A stretch of DNA of 23,367 bases from an uncultured Oscillospiraceae bacterium (GCA_900764755.1 CAAFPE010000057.1:1-23367); one strand, 5' to 3'. Numbered from the stretch's first letter, positions 1-7,429 are shown. Numbers and translations: made by a program. Notes: a model not told the origin generated them from the letters alone.

Positions 1-42
1 GGAGTCCTGGGAGGACCCGGCGCGGCACAGGGGGGGAGACCG

Positions 43-1728
43 TCATTTCCGCTTGGCGCGGTTGATGGCGGAGAGGATGGCCCGCAGGGGGGCCAGGTTG
101 ATGTTGTGGGACAGGCCCACGCCCCAGTACTCCTTGCCGTCCCGCTGGTCCCGGAGGAGGATGTAGGCCACGCCCTGGGAGTCGGAGCCGTCGGTGATGG
201 CGTGGGAGGAGTAGTCCAAGAAGGAGAAACGGGCCATTTTCTCCCCCTTGATGGCATTGAAGAAGGCGTCGATGGGGCCGTTTCCGTCTCCGGAGACTTT
301 AAAAATGGTGTCGGTGTGCTGAAGGGTGCCCCAGAAGGTGACGTGGGAGTGGCCATCGGCGTCCACATTCTCCTGGAAGGCGTGCTTGAGCAGCTTGTAG
401 GGCTCATTCACATCCACATACTCCTGATGGAAGAGCTCGTTGATCCGCTCCGGAGTGATCTCGGTGCCCACGGCGTCGGTCTCCCGCTGGACGATGGCGC
501 CGAACTCCGGGTGCATCTCCTTGGGCAGGTCGAAGCCGAAATTGTGGTCCATAATATAGGCGGCGCCGCCCTTGCCCGACTGGGAGTTGATGCGGATGAT
601 GGGCTCGTACTCCCGGCCCACATCGGCGGGGTCGATGGGCAGATAGGGGATCTCCCAAAAATCGGAGTTGGACTCCTTCATATACTGGGTGCCCTTGTTG
701 ATGGCGTCCTGGTGGCTGCCGGAGAAGGCGGTGAATACCAGCTTGCCGGCGTAGGGCTGCCGGTCACCAACAGGCATCTTGGTGCACCGCTCGAACATCT
801 CGCGGATCTTGTTGATGTTGGAGAAGTCCAGCTGGGGGTCCACGCCCTGGGTGTACATATTCATGGCCAGGGTGACGATGTCCACGTTTCCAGTGCGCTC
901 GCCGTTGCCGAACAGGGTGGCCTCCACCCGGTCCGCGCCAGCCAGCAGGCCCATCTCGGCGGTGGCCACGCCGCAGCCCCGGTCATTGTGGGGGTGCAGG
1001 GAGATGATGGCGCTGTCCCGGCCGGGGATCTTTTTGCAGAAGTACTCCAGCATATCGGCAAACTGGTTGGGCATACAGTTTTCCACTGTGGTGGGCAGGT
1101 TCAGAATGACCTTGTGCTCCGGGGCGGCGTGGAGGTGCTCCAGCACCGCCTGACAGATCTCCACCGCGTAGTCCATCTCGGTGCCCATGAAGGACTCGGG
1201 GGAGTACTCAAAACGCAGGTTCATCCCCTCCTGGATGAGAGGCTGGGACATCTCATAGATCAGGTCGGCGGCATCGGTGGCGATCTTGGTGATGCCGTCG
1301 GTGTCCATGTGGAACACTACCTTCCGCTGGAGGGTGGAGGTGGAGTTGTAGAAGTGGAGGATGACGTTCTTGGCGCCCCGGATGGCCTCGAAGGTCTTTT
1401 TGATGAGATGCTCCCGGGCCTGGACCAGCACCTGGATGGTCACGTCATCGGGGATATGTCCCCCCTCGATGAGTTCCCGGCAGATCTCATACTCCGTCTC
1501 GCTGGCGGAGGGGAAGCCGATCTCGATCTCCTTGATGCCTATATCCACAAGGGTGTGGAAGTATTCCAGCTTCTCCTGAAGGTTCATGGGGTCCACCAGG
1601 GCTTGGTTGCCGTCCCGCAGGTCCACAGAGCACCACACGGGGGCCTTGGAGATAACCTTGTCTGGCCAGGTGCGGCCTATGATCTTCTGGGGCTGGAAGG
1701 GAATGTATTTTTTGTAGCCTGGATTCAT
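43..1728 (-). CDS. leuA: 2-isopropylmalate synthase, long (type 2) form
   Basis: This enzyme condenses acetyl-CoA with 2-oxoisovalerate to give 2-isopropylmalate, the committed step of leucine synthesis in the cytoplasm. The 561-residue protein has the HMGL-like TIM barrel with DLRDGNQ at residues 36-42, the metal-binding HPHNDRG at 245-251 and GNGERTGN at 274-281. A linker with SGKGGAAYI is near 394, and a C-terminal LeuA allosteric domain runs from about 440 to 561 (DGNGPIDA near 481), where leucine feedback is expected. Length and N-terminus (starting ahead of a KYIPFQPQKI stretch) fit the long LeuA form also found in actinobacteria and fungi. The ATG is set by AGGAGG at 1737-1742, 8 nt upstream. 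The gene has its own promoter and a T-box leader, so transcription should rise when charged tRNA-Leu falls. No leuB, leuC or leuD is visible; they could lie beyond the left edge. Confidence 0.96.
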   Translation of the reverse strand: MNPGYKKYIPFQPQKIIGRTWPDKVISKAPVWCSVDLRDGNQALVDPMNLQEKLEYFHTLVDIGIKEIEIGFPSASETEYEICRELIEGGHIPDDVTIQVLVQAREHLIKKTFEAIRGAKNVILHFYNSTSTLQRKVVFHMDTDGITKIATDAADLIYEMSQPLIQEGMNLRFEYSPESFMGTEMDYAVEICQAVLEHLHAAPEHKVILNLPTTVENCMPNQFADMLEYFCKKIPGRDSAIISLHPHNDRGCGVATAEMGLLAGADRVEATLFGNGERTGNVDIVTLAMNMYTQGVDPQLDFSNINKIREMFERCTKMPVGDRQPYAGKLVFTAFSGSHQDAINKGTQYMKESNSDFWEIPYLPIDPADVGREYEPIIRINSQSGKGGAAYIMDHNFGFDLPKEMHPEFGAIVQRETDAVGTEITPERINELFHQEYVDVNEPYKLLKHAFQENVDADGHSHVTFWGTLQHTDTIFKVSGDGNGPIDAFFNAIKGEKMARFSFLDYSSHAITDGSDSQGVAYILLRDQRDGKEYWGVGLSHNINLAPLRAILSAINRAKRK

Positions 1729-1794
1729 GGTCGTCGTCCTCCTAAAATGACTTGCTCCACCGGGGTTGGCGGTGGGCCGGATCGAATCAGGGGA

Positions 1795-2064
1795 ATAAAA
1801 AACGCCCCTGACTTTCTCAAGTCAGGGGCGTGAAGCGTTCACGCGGTACCACCCTGGTTCGGCCGCCAGTTGCCCGGACAGCCCTCATAGCCTCCAACAA
1901 GGCCGCGGCCGGTAACGGGGCCAGACGTCCTGACCTACTATGCGCCTTCGGCCAGACAGCTCGGGGACCAGTTATCCACAGGGAGGCCGCACACCGGTTC
2001 GCACCAACCACCGGCTCTCTGAGAGGGACTCAGCCTGTCTTTTTTCCCGTCATCGCTTTTGTTG
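1795..2064 (-). promoter_or_regulatory. T-box leader of leuA (probable leucine specifier)
   Basis: Read on the minus strand, this is a full T-box riboswitch leader. The hallmark AGGGTGGTACCGCG lies at 1842-1855. A strong intrinsic terminator sits just downstream (arms 1803-1814 and 1819-1830, 12 bp, loop of 4), followed by a U-rich run at 1795-1802. Stem I landmarks are visible further upstream (AGAGAGCCGGTGGTTGG near 2005-2023). The likely specifier is CTG (Leu) at 1969-1971, chosen because it is followed by a purine and precedes the CCCCGAGC segment. TGG at 1968-1970 is a less likely reading. Known mechanism: uncharged tRNA pairs with the specifier and the T-box bulge, favouring the antiterminator. 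Control of leuA by leucine supply agrees with the gene. The leader fills most of the 395-nt gap between leuA and mscS. Confidence 0.93.
1803..1830 (-). terminator. T-box attenuator terminator
   Basis: A perfect 12-bp GC-rich stem (CGCCCCTGACTT paired with AAGTCAGGGGCG) with a 4-nt loop is followed on the minus strand by a run of Ts (1795-1802). It follows the T-box sequence by a few bases, as expected for the regulated terminator of this class. Confidence 0.93.
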
Positions 2065-2070
2065 GTTGAT

Positions 2071-2099
2071 ATTGTAGCGGAGAAGGCCGGGTTTGTCAA
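2071..2099 (-). promoter_or_regulatory. Promoter of the leuA T-box transcript
   Basis: On the minus strand, TTGACA (2094-2099) is followed after exactly 17 nt by TACAAT (2071-2076). This predicts a start near 2064 and about 270 nt of leader before the terminator. It lies immediately downstream of the mscS stop codon, and I see no terminator between the two, so read-through from mscS would also pass through the T-box. Confidence 0.88.
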
Positions 2100-2124
2100 G
2101 CAGAAATTTGACCGGAGCTCCGGC

Positions 2125-2958
2125 TCAGCTCTGGGAGGAGCGGGGGATCAGATGGACATCCAGCTGGCTGTACGGCATCTCCACCCCATGGCGGGCAAAG
2201 GCGGGGCGGATGGCCTCCAGCAGGCGGTAGTACACGTCCCAGTAGTCCCCGGAGGAGGTCCAGGCCCGCAGGAGGTAGTCAATGCCGCTGGCACCATAGC
2301 CAGACAGATGGATCTCCGGCGCGGGGTCCGGGAGGATCTGGGGAAACTGGGAGACCGCTTCGCTCAGGGCGGCCTTCACCGCCTCTGTGGGGGAGTCGTA
2401 GGAGGCAGAGACCGTGATTTCCATCCGACGGCGGCCAAGTCGGGTGTAGTTGATGATGGTGGCGGAGGAGAGCTGGCTGTTGGGGATATAGATCTCCTTG
2501 TTTTCCACGGTGACCAGTGTGGTATAGGCCAGTCCCACAAGGGACACTGTACCGGATACGGAGCCGATCTCCACATAGTCCCCCACAGTAAAGGGCTTGG
2601 AGGCCAGCAGAGTGATCCCGCCCGCCAGGTTGGACAGGGTGTTCTGAAGGGCGAGAGAGACGGCCAGGCCGGCCACGCTGAGCAGGGCGATGATGGAGGT
2701 CATCTCCACGCCCACAGAGCCCAGCACGACCAGGATGAGCACCAGCCAGAGCAGGACAGACAGGGCGGAGCGGAGGTAGCGCTGGATGGAGGCCAGGGAG
2801 GTGCTGCGCAGCAGCAGGCGGTCCACTGTCCGCAGCAGCAGCTTGTTGAAAATGATCCCGCCCAGCAGGATGAGCAGGGCGCGGAGCAGGACCTCCCAGG
2901 ACAGGGAACTCCAGTTCAGGCCGCCGGTGACCTGGGACAAAATGGAGTCGATAGGCAT
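2125..2958 (-). CDS. mscS: MscS-family small-conductance mechanosensitive channel
   Basis: A pressure-gated membrane channel that releases solutes on hypo-osmotic shock. The 277-residue protein is close to the length of E. coli MscS (286). Hydrophobic segments lie near residues 21-40, 63-84 and 86-118. The last is the Gly/Ala-rich pore helix (SVAGLAVSLALQNTLSNLAGG). It is followed by the beta-domain signature KPFTVGDYVEIG (121-132) and YIPN (147-150), then the C-terminal alpha/beta vestibule. The start ATG has AAAGGAG just upstream. It lies 121 nt downstream of the DtxR-type regulator on the same strand and may be co-transcribed. No separate promoter is obvious in that gap. The family call is firm; the subfamily is not resolved. 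Confidence 0.93.
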   Translation of the reverse strand: MPIDSILSQVTGGLNWSSLSWEVLLRALLILLGGIIFNKLLLRTVDRLLLRSTSLASIQRYLRSALSVLLWLVLILVVLGSVGVEMTSIIALLSVAGLAVSLALQNTLSNLAGGITLLASKPFTVGDYVEIGSVSGTVSLVGLAYTTLVTVENKEIYIPNSQLSSATIINYTRLGRRRMEITVSASYDSPTEAVKAALSEAVSQFPQILPDPAPEIHLSGYGASGIDYLLRAWTSSGDYWDVYYRLLEAIRPAFARHGVEMPYSQLDVHLIPRSSQS

Positions 2959-3079
2959 GGCGGGTCTCCTTTCTTGGACCGGGTAGGAAGTGGGGGAGGT
3001 GGACAGCGAAAGGGCGGGGCCGCTGAAACGGCTCTGCCCACAGTGGGCGCGGAGGCTGGGATAGGCGGCCGTGCTGCGG

Positions 3080-3451
3080 CTATGTGTCCTTTTGGCTGGC
3101 GTGGCGCTTGAGGCAGGCGAAGGTCTCAGCGCTCATGTCGTGTTCCATGCGGCAGGCGTCCGCGGCGGCGACCTCAGGGGAGACGCCCAGCCGGATCAGC
3201 CAGTCGGTGAGCAGCTGGTGGCGCTCATAGACCCGCTGGGCGTTTTGCTCTCCCTCCGGGGTCAGTTCCAGACGGCCGTCCTTCTCCATGGTGAGGTAGC
3301 CGCTGGCCTTCAGGATGGAGACCGCGCGGCTGACCGAGGGCTTGGAGAAGCCAAGGTGCTGTGCCACATCGATGGAACGGACAATCCCATGCTCCTGCCG
3401 GAGCACCAGGATCGCCTCCAAATAGTCCTCGCCGGATTCATGGAGGGCCAT
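3080..3451 (-). CDS. mntR: DtxR/MntR-family metal-dependent transcriptional regulator
   Basis: A 123-residue metal-sensing repressor that probably controls manganese or iron uptake genes. A winged helix-turn-helix spans about residues 9-64 (DVAQHLGFSKPSVSRAV is the recognition region), followed by a dimerisation and metal-binding domain. There is no SH3-like third domain, which fits MntR rather than DtxR/IdeR. Aligning by eye to B. subtilis MntR, the ligands are D9, E12, H78, C100, E103 and H104, corresponding to D8, E11, H77, E99, E102 and H103. The Cys at position 100 is the residue used in DtxR. The start is supported by AAAGGAG upstream and the promoter at 3487-3515. No metal transporter is next to it, so its targets are probably elsewhere. 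The symbol is tentative because metal specificity cannot be read from sequence. Confidence 0.85.
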   Translation of the reverse strand: MALHESGEDYLEAILVLRQEHGIVRSIDVAQHLGFSKPSVSRAVSILKASGYLTMEKDGRLELTPEGEQNAQRVYERHQLLTDWLIRLGVSPEVAAADACRMEHDMSAETFACLKRHASQKDT

Positions 3452-3486
3452 TCCGTCACGCTCCTTTTCTTAATAATGGTGGTCTC

Positions 3487-3515
3487 ATTGTAGCATACTG
3501 GATGGGGACTTTCAA
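3487..3515 (-). promoter_or_regulatory. Promoter of the DtxR/MntR-type gene
   Basis: On the minus strand, TTGAAA (3510-3515) and TACAAT (3487-3492) are separated by 17 nt. The promoter lies between the stop codon of the EamA transporter gene (3528) and the regulator start (3451), so the regulator has its own transcript. Confidence 0.8.
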
Positions 3516-3527
3516 CCGGGTGTGGAC

Positions 3528-4430
3528 TCAAAGGCGGGGGGAGGGTGATCTCCGGCGGAGAAAGGCAAACTTGGTTTCAGAGCACAGCACCGCGATGAAG
3601 ATCAGTCCGAAGCCCGCCAGCAGCCGGGGCGTGACAGGATCCCCATAGAACAGCACGGAGAACAGCACGCCGAACACCGACTCCAGGGACAGGATCACCG
3701 AGGCGGAGGTGGGATCGGACCACACCTGGCCCACGTTCTGGCAGAGCAGGGCAACGGTGGTGGACACCACACACAGATAGGCCAGGGGCCAGAACACGCC
3801 GGGCTGGGAGAAGGCCTGACTGGGGAAGGGCTGGAGAAGCAGGCCGCCGATGACCGCCAGCAGGGCGGTGAAGGCGAACTGGAGGGAGGTCAGAAGGTAG
3901 ATGTCCCGCCGGTGGGAAAGCTTGTTGACCGCCACGATGTGCAGGGCGTAGAACAGAGCGCTGCCCAGGCTGAGCAGGTCACCCCAGGTGATGGTGAGAG
4001 ATCCGCTGAGGGAGACCAGGCCAACGCCGGTGATGCACAGGAAGGCGGCCAGCAGATGGAAGCGGTCGGGCCGCTGATGGGAGACCGCCCAGTGGAGGAA
4101 AGGGACCAGCACGCAGTAGGTGGCAGTGAGGAAGGCGTTTTTGGAGGGGGTGGTCCCCACCAGGCCGAAGGTCTGCACCGCATAGGCGGCAAAGAGCAGA
4201 GAGCCCAGCACCGCACCCCGCCACACATAGTCCGGGGTGAAGCGAGTGCGCCATTTCCTGCCGCAGAGCAGCCCCACCAGGACGGCGCCCGTGGTGAAGC
4301 GGAAGGTGAGCAGCCACAGCACCGGGACTGCGTCCAGGGTGTTCTTCATAATAAAGAAGGAGGTGCCCCAAATGAAGGCGGCCAAAAAAAGGAGGGGCTT
4401 GGCCAGCCTGCGCATCAAGACAGGATTCAT
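3528..4430 (-). CDS. DMT-superfamily transporter, EamA/RhaT type
   Basis: A 300-residue inner-membrane protein with about ten hydrophobic segments arranged as two EamA repeats of five. The opening FLAAFIWGTSFFIMKNTLD (residues 15-33) is the typical start of an EamA domain. The second repeat begins after about residue 150 and contains STTVALLCQNVGQ and the ASVILSLESVFGVLFS motif seen in this family. Relatives export amino acids or other small metabolites, but the substrate cannot be inferred. The ATG is preceded by AGGAG about ten bases upstream. The gene is divergent from the 3-methyladenine glycosylase gene and followed by the metal regulator, which has a separate promoter. Confidence 0.9.
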   Translation of the reverse strand: MNPVLMRRLAKPLLFLAAFIWGTSFFIMKNTLDAVPVLWLLTFRFTTGAVLVGLLCGRKWRTRFTPDYVWRGAVLGSLLFAAYAVQTFGLVGTTPSKNAFLTATYCVLVPFLHWAVSHQRPDRFHLLAAFLCITGVGLVSLSGSLTITWGDLLSLGSALFYALHIVAVNKLSHRRDIYLLTSLQFAFTALLAVIGGLLLQPFPSQAFSQPGVFWPLAYLCVVSTTVALLCQNVGQVWSDPTSASVILSLESVFGVLFSVLFYGDPVTPRLLAGFGLIFIAVLCSETKFAFLRRRSPSPRL

Positions 4431-4493
4431 ATTCGATCAGCTCCTATGTTCGTTCAAGGGCCACTCTGCGGCGGCGCGCCCCAGCCGCGCGGA

Positions 4494-4522
4494 TTGCGCC
4501 GGGCGGGAAAGTGTGATATGAT
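4494..4522 (+). promoter_or_regulatory. Extended -10 promoter for the glycosylase-HAD pair
   Basis: TTGCGC (4494-4499), a 17-nt spacer and TATGAT (4517-4522), with a TG dinucleotide one base upstream of the -10 (extended -10). The in-frame ATG at 4518 lies inside this -10, which argues that translation starts further down at the TTG at 4587. Confidence 0.68.
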
Positions 4523-4586
4523 ACCGGTGGCTCCAGCCCGGGCTGTACCCGGGGGCGGAGCAAACAATCAAGAGAGGGGGAGGGCC

Positions 4587-5207
4587 TTGCAGCCGCTGCC
4601 CAGAAGCTTTTATGCCCGGGACCCCCTGGCGGTGGCCCGGGACCTGTTGGGACAGTACCTGGTCCGGGAGACTGACCGGGGGAGGCTGGTGTGCCGCATC
4701 ACAGAGACGGAGGCGTACATCGGCCGAATGGACAAGGCGTGCCACGCCTATCAGTATAAGCGGACTGCCCGGACGGAGACTTTGTTTGCCCGCCCTGGGA
4801 CCGTCTATCTCTATTTGATCTATGGGATGTACCACTGCCTCAACTTTGTCACCGAGGCGGAGGGGGAGCCCTGCGCGGTGTTGATCCGGGGGGCGGTCCC
4901 TGTGGAAAACAGGGACATTATAGCAGAGAACCGCTTTGGCCGCAAGGAAAAAGAACTGACCGCGGCTCAGCGCCGGAATTTTCTCAACGGGCCGGGCAAG
5001 CTGTGCCGGGGGCTGGCCCTCACCCGGGCAGAGAATGGGCTGGAGCTGCTGGAGCCGCCCCTCTATGTCTGTCCAGGACCGGAGCCCGCGCCGGAGCGGA
5101 TCCAGACCGGGCCAAGGATCGGGATCGACTATGCCCAGGAGGCGGCGGAGTTCCCCTGGCGCTTCTGGTTCCAGCCGGAGGAGGGGGAGGACCATGCTGT
5201 TTTTTGA
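4587..5207 (+). CDS. DNA-3-methyladenine glycosylase (AAG/MPG family)
   Basis: A base-excision repair enzyme that removes alkylated purines such as 3-methyladenine, and in relatives hypoxanthine, from DNA. The 206-residue product matches the AAG fold throughout: RDLLGQYLVR near residue 18, ITETEAYIG with the probable catalytic Glu at 42, the ARPGTVYLYLIYGMYHCLN block, VLIRGAVP, and NGPGKLCRGLAL. I place the start at TTG 4587, just before LPRSFYARDPL and after a GGGGAGG run. The frame is open far upstream, but those residues do not look like protein and one ATG falls inside the promoter -10. It overlaps the next gene by 14 nt, implying translational coupling. Start position is the main uncertainty. 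Confidence 0.92.
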   Translation: MQPLPRSFYARDPLAVARDLLGQYLVRETDRGRLVCRITETEAYIGRMDKACHAYQYKRTARTETLFARPGTVYLYLIYGMYHCLNFVTEAEGEPCAVLIRGAVPVENRDIIAENRFGRKEKELTAAQRRNFLNGPGKLCRGLALTRAENGLELLEPPLYVCPGPEPAPERIQTGPRIGIDYAQEAAEFPWRFWFQPEEGEDHAVF

Positions 5208-5856
5208 TCTGGACGGGACCCTGCTGGACTCCAACGGGATCTGGCTGGACATCGACATTGAATTTCTGGGGCGTCATGGGATCAAGCCGGTACCGGAGGA
5301 CTATACGGAGTATGTGACCCACCACAGCCCGCTGGACGCGGCCCGGTACACTCAGACGCGCTTCGGCCTGCCGGAGACGGCGGAGGAGATCCGGCAGGCG
5401 TGGCTCCGGATGGCCCGGGCGGCCTACGCCGGGAAGCTGGAGTTGAAGCCGGGGGCACGGGCCCTGCTGGAGCGCTGCCGGAGACAGGGGTGGGACATGG
5501 CGGTGCTTACCTCCTGTATGCCGGAGCTGTGCCGGGCAGCCCTGGAGCGGCACGGGATCGCAGACTGGTTCCGGGGAGTGGTCACAACCCAGGAGACGGG
5601 GCTGGAGAAGCGGGATCCGGCGCTGTACCGCCTGGCGGCAGCACAATGGGGGACCCCACCGGAGAACTGCGTCCTGTTTGAGGATTCGCCCGGCTACTGT
5701 GCCGCGGCAGAGGAGGCGGGCTTCTATGTGGCGGGGGTGCGGGATCCCCTGTATGCCGGACGGGAGGAGGAGCTGCGCCGCCTGTGTGACAGCTGGGTGG
5801 ACAGCCTGGAACTGCTCCCTCCGGAGTTGGAGGCGCGCCTGTTTTCCAGAGCATAA
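5194..5856 (+). CDS. HAD-family hydrolase, beta-phosphoglucomutase/phosphatase-like
   Basis: A cytoplasmic haloacid-dehalogenase-superfamily enzyme of 220 residues, probably a small-molecule phosphatase. Motif I is FFDLDGTLLDS with nucleophile D5 and acid/base D7. A helical cap (about residues 15-85) follows. Motif II is AVLTS (T106), motif III is the Lys in GLEKRDP (K139), and motif IV is LFEDSPGYCAAAEEAG (E163, D164). The start is ATG 5194, inside the end of the glycosylase gene, with GAGGGGGAGG just upstream. The substrate is unknown. The pairing with a repair glycosylase is suggestive, but genomic coupling of this kind is often incidental. Confidence 0.9.
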   Translation: MLFFDLDGTLLDSNGIWLDIDIEFLGRHGIKPVPEDYTEYVTHHSPLDAARYTQTRFGLPETAEEIRQAWLRMARAAYAGKLELKPGARALLERCRRQGWDMAVLTSCMPELCRAALERHGIADWFRGVVTTQETGLEKRDPALYRLAAAQWGTPPENCVLFEDSPGYCAAAEEAGFYVAGVRDPLYAGREEELRRLCDSWVDSLELLPPELEARLFSRA

Positions 5857-5865
5857 AAGGGCCGA

Positions 5866-5893
5866 GGCCGGAAGCTTATTTAAGCTTCCGGCC
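5866..5893. terminator. Hairpin between convergent genes (possible bidirectional terminator)
   Basis: A perfect 12-bp inverted repeat, GGCCGGAAGCTT (5866-5877) and AAGCTTCCGGCC (5882-5893), with loop ATTT, lies 9 nt after the HAD stop codon and 50 nt after the end of the convergent DUF4830 gene. A T-tract is lacking directly after the stem on the plus strand. On the minus strand a CCTTTTAT run follows about 6 nt after it. A terminator is likely but not canonical. Confidence 0.55.
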
Positions 5894-5943
5894 CCGGCTG
5901 AGACTGTCGAAAAAGCGGCAGGGACGTGTCTGAAGGTTCCAGA

Positions 5944-6447
5944 TTAGGAGGCGTGTTGTCCATCGGAGGAGAGATCGAGCAGGCCGTGGACGAAGCCGTC
6001 CATGCGGGGGGAGAGGACCTCGCCTCCTACCACGGTGGTACGGTAGAGCATGAGATTGGCCTGTACACCGGACTCCCCGGTGGGGTAGTTGGTGACCTCA
6101 TAGGTATAGCGCCTGATCCTCCGGCCTGCATACCGCTCCAGGTCAAAGCCCTGGGAGGACTGGAGTTCCAGATAGTGGCGGTAGCTCTCGTCCATCTCCT
6201 CCGGAATGCGGATCTCCTCCACAGCCAGCGGCTCCTCCGTGACCTGCCAGCCGCAGCCATTGAGATAGGCCACCCGGTCCGCGTTGGTTCGGATCCCCTT
6301 GGTGCTGGGGATGTCAGCGGGAGCGGCGGCGGCCCGATAGCCGGCGGGGGCCAGGTTCAGCACCAGGGCAGCGCAGCACAGCAGTGCTGCGGCGGCCGCA
6401 CCGAGGGCCAGCTTTCGCTTGGGCAGCTTGGCAGTGACGATCAACAC
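5944..6447 (-). CDS. Membrane-anchored DUF4830-type protein, function unknown
   Basis: A 167-residue protein with a short basic N-terminus (KLPKRK) and one hydrophobic segment (about residues 12-34), so it is probably anchored with the rest outside the cytoplasm. The external part (RVAYLNGCGWQV, then IPEEMDESYRHYLELQSSQGFDL, then RRIRRYTYEVTNYP, then a VVGGEVLSPRMDGFVHGL end) resembles the DUF4830 family as I remember it. No catalytic motif is visible. The start is read as GTG 6447 because AAGGAG lies 9 nt upstream; an upstream ATG is out of frame. It is convergent with the HAD gene and divergent from the RsuA gene. The function is unknown. Confidence 0.72.
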   Translation of the reverse strand: MLIVTAKLPKRKLALGAAAAALLCCAALVLNLAPAGYRAAAAPADIPSTKGIRTNADRVAYLNGCGWQVTEEPLAVEEIRIPEEMDESYRHYLELQSSQGFDLERYAGRRIRRYTYEVTNYPTGESGVQANLMLYRTTVVGGEVLSPRMDGFVHGLLDLSSDGQHAS

Positions 6448-6540
6448 AGAGCATTTCTCCTTCCCATCCTGGCTGTTCCATCTCTATGCAGGCTGGGACG
6501 GGGATATGTCTGAAAGGGAAAAGGGCGGCACAAAAAAGTG

Positions 6541-6569
6541 TTGAACTTCCCCGGGGTTTTTGGTACAAT
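6541..6569 (+). promoter_or_regulatory. Promoter of the RsuA-type gene
   Basis: TTGAAC (6541-6546), a 17-nt spacer and TACAAT (6564-6569). The predicted start, near 6576, is about 55 nt upstream of the GTG start codon. Confidence 0.8.
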
Positions 6570-6631
6570 AGGCAAATGTGCGAAAGGACGGGTGAAGATG
6601 AGAAGCGCCCGGAGGAGAGGAGCTGAGCGAG

Positions 6632-7348
6632 GTGGCCCTGGAGCGTCTGGATAAGCTGCTGGCCTCCACAGGCCGCTGGTCCCGGAAGGAAGTCAAGGAC
6701 TTGGTACGGCAGGGCAGGGTCCTGGCCGACGGCCGGCCGGTGCTCCGTCCGGAGGAGAAGTGGGACCCGGCGAGGGCGGAGCTGACGGTGGACGGCCAGA
6801 GGGTGGACTGCGCACCCTTTGTCTATCTCATGCTCCACAAGCCGGCGGGCCTGCTGTCTGCCACCGAGGACCGTAATCAGCGGACGGTGCTGGATCTGCT
6901 TCCGGAGCATCTGCGCCGCCGAGGCCTGTTCCCGGTGGGGCGGCTGGACAAGGATACCGAGGGGCTGCTCCTCCTCACCGACAACGGCCCGCTGGGGCAC
7001 GCGCTGCTCTCCCCAAAACGCCATGTGGACAAGGTATACCTGGCCTATGTGGACGGCGTGGTGGATCAGAGCGACGTGGAGGCATTGGCCCGGGGCATGG
7101 TGTTGGGAGACGGACTGCACTGCCTGCCCGCTGGACTGGAGCCGCTGGAGGACGGACGGGCCTGTCTGGTCACCCTGCGGGAGGGGAAGTACCACCAGGT
7201 GAAGCGGATGATGGCCGCCAGGGGAAAGCCGGTGACCTATCTCAAGCGGCTCTCTATGGGTCCGCTGCGGCTGGACAAGGGGCTTGCCCCGGGGGAGTGG
7301 CGTCCCCTCACCCGGGAGGAAGTGCTGGCTCTGAGTAGGTTTGGGTAA
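6632..7348 (+). CDS. rsuA: RsuA/RluB-type rRNA pseudouridine synthase
   Basis: Converts a specific uridine of ribosomal RNA to pseudouridine; RsuA acts at position 516 of 16S rRNA and close relatives act on 23S rRNA. The 238-residue protein has an N-terminal S4 RNA-binding domain (about residues 3-58, LDKLLASTGRWSRKEVKDLV). The synthase domain has MLHKPAGLLSATED and the catalytic motif GRLDKDTEGLLLLTDNG with the nucleophile D106, then KVYLAYVDG and REGKYHQVKRMMAARG. The start is GTG 6632: a stop codon lies in frame at 6599-6601 and AGGAG precedes the GTG by about 9 nt. It has its own promoter and appears monocistronic. RsuA is favoured over RluB by length and the HQVKRM segment, but the exact target is not certain. 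Confidence 0.9.
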   Translation: MALERLDKLLASTGRWSRKEVKDLVRQGRVLADGRPVLRPEEKWDPARAELTVDGQRVDCAPFVYLMLHKPAGLLSATEDRNQRTVLDLLPEHLRRRGLFPVGRLDKDTEGLLLLTDNGPLGHALLSPKRHVDKVYLAYVDGVVDQSDVEALARGMVLGDGLHCLPAGLEPLEDGRACLVTLREGKYHQVKRMMAARGKPVTYLKRLSMGPLRLDKGLAPGEWRPLTREEVLALSRFG

Positions 7349-7399
7349 GAAACACCCTTTGAATTTGGTTGTTTTCCACAAAAAAATTCAAAAACCCTC

Positions 7400-7429
7400 T
7401 TGCCAAACCGGAGGGTGACCCGTTATAAT
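7400..7429 (+). promoter_or_regulatory. Promoter of the CdaR-type gene
   Basis: TTGCCA (7400-7405), an 18-nt spacer and TATAAT (7424-7429). The transcript would carry a 5' leader of about 125 nt containing an inverted repeat, CCGGACG (7452-7458) with CGTCCGG (7471-7477). Confidence 0.7.

Noticed and set aside
106..1833. A 575-aa open frame on the plus strand opposite leuA
   Set aside because: Shadow frame caused by GC-rich codon use on the true strand. The translation is Gly/Val/His/Leu-rich with no domain, while the minus strand encodes an intact LeuA.
3912..4586. Upstream extension of the glycosylase frame
   Set aside because: It is antisense to the EamA gene, has no glycosylase similarity, and passes through the promoter. 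The nearest ATG (4518) lies inside the -10 box.
7358..7392. TTTGAATTT / AAATTCAAA inverted repeat after rsuA as a terminator
   Set aside because: AT-rich stem with a long loop and no T-run; too weak to call.
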